A DNA stretch of 64,000 nucleotides. Source: Flaccisagitta enflata (lineage: Eukaryota > Chaetognatha > Sagittoidea > Aphragmophora). Each line of letters begins with the position of its first letter. Positions within the stretch are counted from its first letter, which is position 1. The DNA lies in assembly GCA_965153355.1 (NCBI GenBank), contig OZ231126.1, positions 57,350,001 to 57,414,000 of the forward strand, written 5' to 3'. Under the pieces are notes generated by a model. It was not told the origin of the DNA. It saw nothing but the letters and a program-made list of their open reading frames with translations, and did not search any database. This document shows positions 60,492 to 64,000 of the stretch, piece by piece. The position numbers and the translations under genes are program-made.

Positions 60492-60727
60492 TTGTATGAA
60501 GTGATTCAGTGTAATCTGTGTCGTCGTTGTTTGAATGTAAGTCTTATTATCGTTGTTGTTTTGTTGTTTTATTATTGTTGTTGTTGTTGTTATTGTTTTT
60601 GTTGCAGTTTTGTATGAAGTGATTCAGTGTAATCTGTGTCATCGCTGTTTGGATGTAAGTCTTATTATCGTTGCTGTTTTCGTTGTTTTATTGTTGTTGT
60701 TGTTGTTATTGTTTTTGTTGTAGTTTT
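60492..60727. repeat. Tandem duplication of a 118-bp unit
   Basis: TTGTATGAAGTGATTCAGTG starts both copies (60492, 60610), and each ends in a TTG-rich stretch and TTTTTGTTG. Confidence 0.9.
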
Positions 60728-61280
60728 GTTGTCAAGTGATTCAATATGGATCTGTTAATTAAACTGTTTGTCGTTACCCTTTGGGTCTGCATACATTTGT
60801 CTGTTTGTATGGATTGCTGCAACTTGATGTATTCATTTGAATCATCTTGCTCGCTTGTTTTGTTTGTTTTTTGTTTGGCTTTTTATTTTGATTGGTTTGT
60901 TTGTTTACGTTTGTTTTTGTTTTTTGTGTTTTTTTGTTTGTTTTTTTTTTTTTTGTTGATTTGATAAGGCAATGAACAAACTTGATTGATTTGTGATGTT
61001 GATCAATATGAACGAATTGTTTTCCTAGTGTTGTTGTCTTGACAACGTAAGCCATGACTAAATTTGATTGAGTAACGTTGTTGTCCTAGATTTGTCTGCA
61101 AGCACTGGAATTGAATGAATGTTAACTGCTTCTTAGATTTGAGACCATGGAGGAAAGGTGCTATATGTTGTCAGGTTTCGTTATGTTTTATGCGGTTTCG
61201 ATTGTGAGAATCTGAACGGTAGAGGGGGTTTTACTACACTGCTTTACACGAATAATGAGGAAAGAATAAATTTTGGGTGC
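60728..61280. other. Non-coding, T/G-rich stretch
   Basis: Contains TTTG repeats at 60855-60955. No gene is supported. Confidence 0.4.
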
Positions 61281-62125
61281 ATCATTGCCCCCGCCGTAAG
61301 AAAAGTGAGAATTTGTTGGGTGTTTGGCGTTTTGTTGTCGTTTGTTTATCTAGATAGTGAAATGTTTCAGCATGGACGCTTGATTGTCCCCGCCGTAAGA
61401 ATAGTGGTGTACATGGTTACGCAACAGTGGGGTAGTTGTTTGCCAAAAAAATGTCGGCGTGTTGACCAACATTGAACCATCACTGGTGTTGGTGAAATGT
61501 CAAGTTTGTAGACGTTTGATGATGATGAAATGACAGTTTGTTGATGTCTATTTATGCTGTCTGTCGATGGACGAAAGGGTTAACGCCCCCGCCGTCGAGA
61601 ATGTTGGACAGGATAAGAACATTATGAAGATTGAAGCGTATTGTTGAGCATTTGCTTTTCAGCAGGAAACATCTGTGAAGGATGTTAGTTATGCGGGGGT
61701 TTAAAGCGAGTTTTTGACTTAGGATTTTAGTCAAACAGCGCCCCCGCCATCCAGCATGTTGGAAAGGATGACATAGTAATGTTCTTATATTCAATGGAAA
61801 TTGACGTGTAATATTGAGCATTTGTTTTTGACAGTGAACATGGATGATGGACATTTAGTTATGAGTTTGTTGTTCATTTAGTTATGAGTTCGTTGTCTCA
61901 CATAGGATTTGAGTCAAACCAGCGCCCCCGCCGTCCAGCATGTTGGAAAGGATGACATAGTATCGTTCTTACATTCAATGGAAATTGACGCGTAATATTG
62001 AGCATTTGTTTTTTGACAGTGAACATGGATGATGGACATTTAGTTATGAGTTTGTTGTTCATTTAGTTATGAGTTCGTTGTCTTACATAGGATTTGAGTC
62101 AAACCAGCGCCCCCGCCGTCAAGCG
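61281..62125 (-). repeat. Tandem ~184-bp repeat marked by GCCCCCGCCGTC motifs
   Basis: GCCCCCGCC motifs occur near 61287, 61390, 61588, 61741, 61924 and 62110, with another at 62767. The units 61738-61919 and 61921-62105 are near-identical (ATGTTGGAAAGGATGACATA, GACAGTGAACATGGATGATG). A diverged unit covers 61585-61735. On the minus strand each motif is a GACGGCGGGGGC purine tract, like a polypurine tract, downstream of the gag-like ORF. Confidence 0.75.
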
Positions 62126-62934
62126 GGTTACAATGGTTACACTCAAAATTTTGTATGTTTCAGTACGATAAAGATGGAGGGACAATGGTTAATTGCAAAT
62201 ACTCGATGAATTTTGTTACAAGCAGTGTGACAATGTGACAATGTGTTGATGTGATAAAATGGTTATGTGAAAAAAATGATGATGTTACAAGAATTTCCTG
62301 CACCAGATCGACACAAACTGAGAAAAACATCTTAAATTCATTTGTTATTATTTCTTTGATTCACTGATCCCTTACAAATATTCAAGAATTCGTTTAATTT
62401 AGTAAAGACTATTGACGTATGTTTGTGACCGTTGTTCATCGTAGGAAACATAAACAAATGACTGAATTACTCTCTTTACGCGTCAAAGAGGTCAAAGTGA
62501 AATTTTGTCATGAACTATCCCTCACATTCTCTCGATGGCATGTCACATTCACTCTCACATTCATTTAGGATGTTCATTTGTTCTTTTATTTACTACAATG
62601 GTCACATCTGTCTTGATGATTATATTCAATTTTTAAAGCCTGAATTTGGCCGATCTGAGCAGGAAATGACAAGTGGCAAAAAGGAATGACAAATGCAAGA
62701 TGACAAATTGTAAGAGTTAGCATGTGTATGACAAATGAAATGACACCGGATGACAGAGGTAATTTGCCCCCGCCGTCCACAATTTGGTGCAATCAGTGTT
62801 AAATTGTTCAAACATTTATCTTTGAATTTGATCAATGACATTAGGTTATGATAGTCTCAGTTATTGTTTGAAAAATGTCTCTCTAGCATGTGTGATTGCG
62901 ATGAATGCTGATTATGCTGGAGGCGCGGTTATCG
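62126..62934. other. Region between the repeat array and the gag-like ORF
   Basis: No long ORF. One more GCCCCCGCCGTCCAC motif sits at 62767. In the minus orientation this would be 3' untranslated sequence of the retroelement. Confidence 0.4.
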
Positions 62935-64000
62935 TTATTGGTTATATGCTGTTGGTAAGCAGGGGGGTGGTGTTGTACAGTAGAACTGGGGAGGCAGTGG
63001 AGGCGGTATTGAGGGGTCATACGGTACGGGCAGTTGCCACATTGTCTGTGGCGCCATCGTCGAGTTGATGACTGCGACGTCAGATGCCTTTTGTTTTTCT
63101 TCGGCGCCTTGATCGTCGTCGTATTCATGGAGGAGTGTTGAGGCGCGTATGTTTAGGAGAAGAAAGTCTAGAAATTGTCGAAATGTTGGGTAGTCATCTG
63201 GCAGTCTGCAAGCGTACCATGACCACTTTTCCTTAAGATGAGGAAGCTTCTTGTTTAGGATTCGCTTGTAAACTGACTCTCTGTCAAAGTCTCCTTCTTT
63301 GTTCGTTTCGCACGCCAGGGTGTATGTCCCTTCCACCTTGAAAATGAACTCGCTCATTTCTTCAAATTGGTGTTTCTTGATGACATGTCCCTCAAGTGTG
63401 CTTTGCAGCATGTCTTCAGCTGATTGCTTCCGGTTTCCGTATTCAGCCTTGAGACGCTCCACTGCTTCCTCAAATGCTGTGTCTGTGTCGGTGCGTCGCA
63501 TGTAACAGTTGATCCGGGCTAATGCCAGCGATTTGAACCAGTGTTGAAACTCTTTCAGCCTGTCTTTGGTGGAGAGATCAGGCATGTCAACGGCGCTGAG
63601 GAAATTCTTCATGTGTTCGTCGAAATCAATGGACTTGTTGATACCATCAAATGCAATTGATGGTCTTCTTCTTTCAGCAATTTTCAACGCCTCAAGACTT
63701 GAACGCCCATTGGGGGTTTTGTTGATCCCTGCTGCTGCAAGTGTTGCTCGAGTTGTTTCCTCAGCAACAGCGCGAATTTCTACTGCTTGAGGGGTTTCAC
63801 ATACCCCTGTGACAATGGAATGGTTTGATGGTTGGTTTGATGTTGCTGGTATGGTGGTCTGTCTGCGTTCTTTGTTTGGTTGAGACTGAGCTTGACTGTG
63901 TGCGTTTCTCTGTTTCCGAGTCTCTTTTGGGCTTCTGTTGGTTTTTTGTTGGTGACTTTCTTGCCCGTTTCTCGTGCTTGTTGCAGTTTGAGCGACAGTG
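62935..64000 (-). CDS. Gag-like ORF, BEL/Pao-type (DUF1759-like), open at window end
   Basis: The minus-strand frame is open from 64000 to the TAA at 62935-62937, 354 codons without a start in view. The N-part is Q/S/N-rich (HSQAQSQPNKERRQTTIP). A folded segment follows with SIAFDGINKSIDFDEHMKNF, KDRLKEFQHWFKS, FEEAVERLKAEYGNRKQS and FRQFLDFLLLNIRAS. This order (F-D-G start, E-A-V-x-x-L-x-x-x-Y-G, then a second helical part) resembles the DUF1759 gag region of BEL/Pao retrotransposons. The C-terminus is proline-rich (PSIPPPLPPQFYCTTPPPC). The ORF stops without a zinc knuckle or protease, so it is either a gag-only element or broken. Family assignment is by motif recall. Confidence 0.6.
   Translation of the reverse strand, partial: TVAQTATSTRNGQESHQQKTNRSPKETRKQRNAHSQAQSQPNKERRQTTIPATSNQPSNHSIVTGVCETPQAVEIRAVAEETTRATLAAAGINKTPNGRSSLEALKIAERRRPSIAFDGINKSIDFDEHMKNFLSAVDMPDLSTKDRLKEFQHWFKSLALARINCYMRRTDTDTAFEEAVERLKAEYGNRKQSAEDMLQSTLEGHVIKKHQFEEMSEFIFKVEGTYTLACETNKEGDFDRESVYKRILNKKLPHLKEKWSWYACRLPDDYPTFRQFLDFLLLNIRASTLLHEYDDDQGAEEKQKASDVAVINSTMAPQTMWQLPVPYDPSIPPPLPPQFYCTTPPPCLPTAYNQ

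Overview
The window is eukaryotic and almost certainly from an invertebrate animal. The decisive evidence is one spliced gene on the + strand (51769-59398): seven phase-compatible exons encoding about 688 residues of INTS8, subunit 8 of the metazoan Integrator complex, from mid-protein to the stop codon. A further exon-like ORF (59484-59637) lies 85 bp downstream. The species cannot be named from the sequence. The rest is repeat-dominated non-coding DNA: very long microsatellites, several minisatellites, palindromic and foldback elements, MITEs, and two gag-like retroelement fragments on the minus strand (6755-7459; 62935 to the window end).

Layout. 1-12.6 kb: nested insertions. An outer element (576-12622) carries a roughly 1.7 kb palindrome, split by a 253 bp element (1617-1869) and by a 10 kb insertion (2030-12111) that holds a gag fragment and an 80-bp minisatellite. 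12.6-18.8 kb: microsatellites, a TA-flanked inverted-repeat element and a 1 kb palindromic element. 18.8-26.5 kb (block A) and 34.6-49.9 kb (block B) are two copies of one segment that differ by at least six transposon presence/absence events. 26.5-34.6 kb separates them and includes a mosaic of short-period minisatellites. 49.9-51.8 kb: an assembly gap, then repeats. 51.8-59.7 kb: INTS8 and the possible downstream cistron. 59.7-64 kb: a purine tract, a second gap, a tandem array with C-rich motifs, and the second gag-like ORF.

The most unusual content is a family of about 23 short dispersed elements, here called H elements. In the + sense each has a left end starting CAAG with a small hairpin, then a copy of half of the right-end hairpin, a short-tandem-repeat core (usually GGAC/GACC), a conserved GGACAAAGC block, and a terminal hairpin such as AGTCGCGTAGCACGCGACT followed by A's. 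In most copies the stem and the distant half-copy change together. Three empty/filled comparisons inside this window each show the element plus exactly two extra A's. This architecture resembles Helitron2/Helentron-type non-autonomous elements, but no Rep/helicase gene is present, so that assignment is inference.
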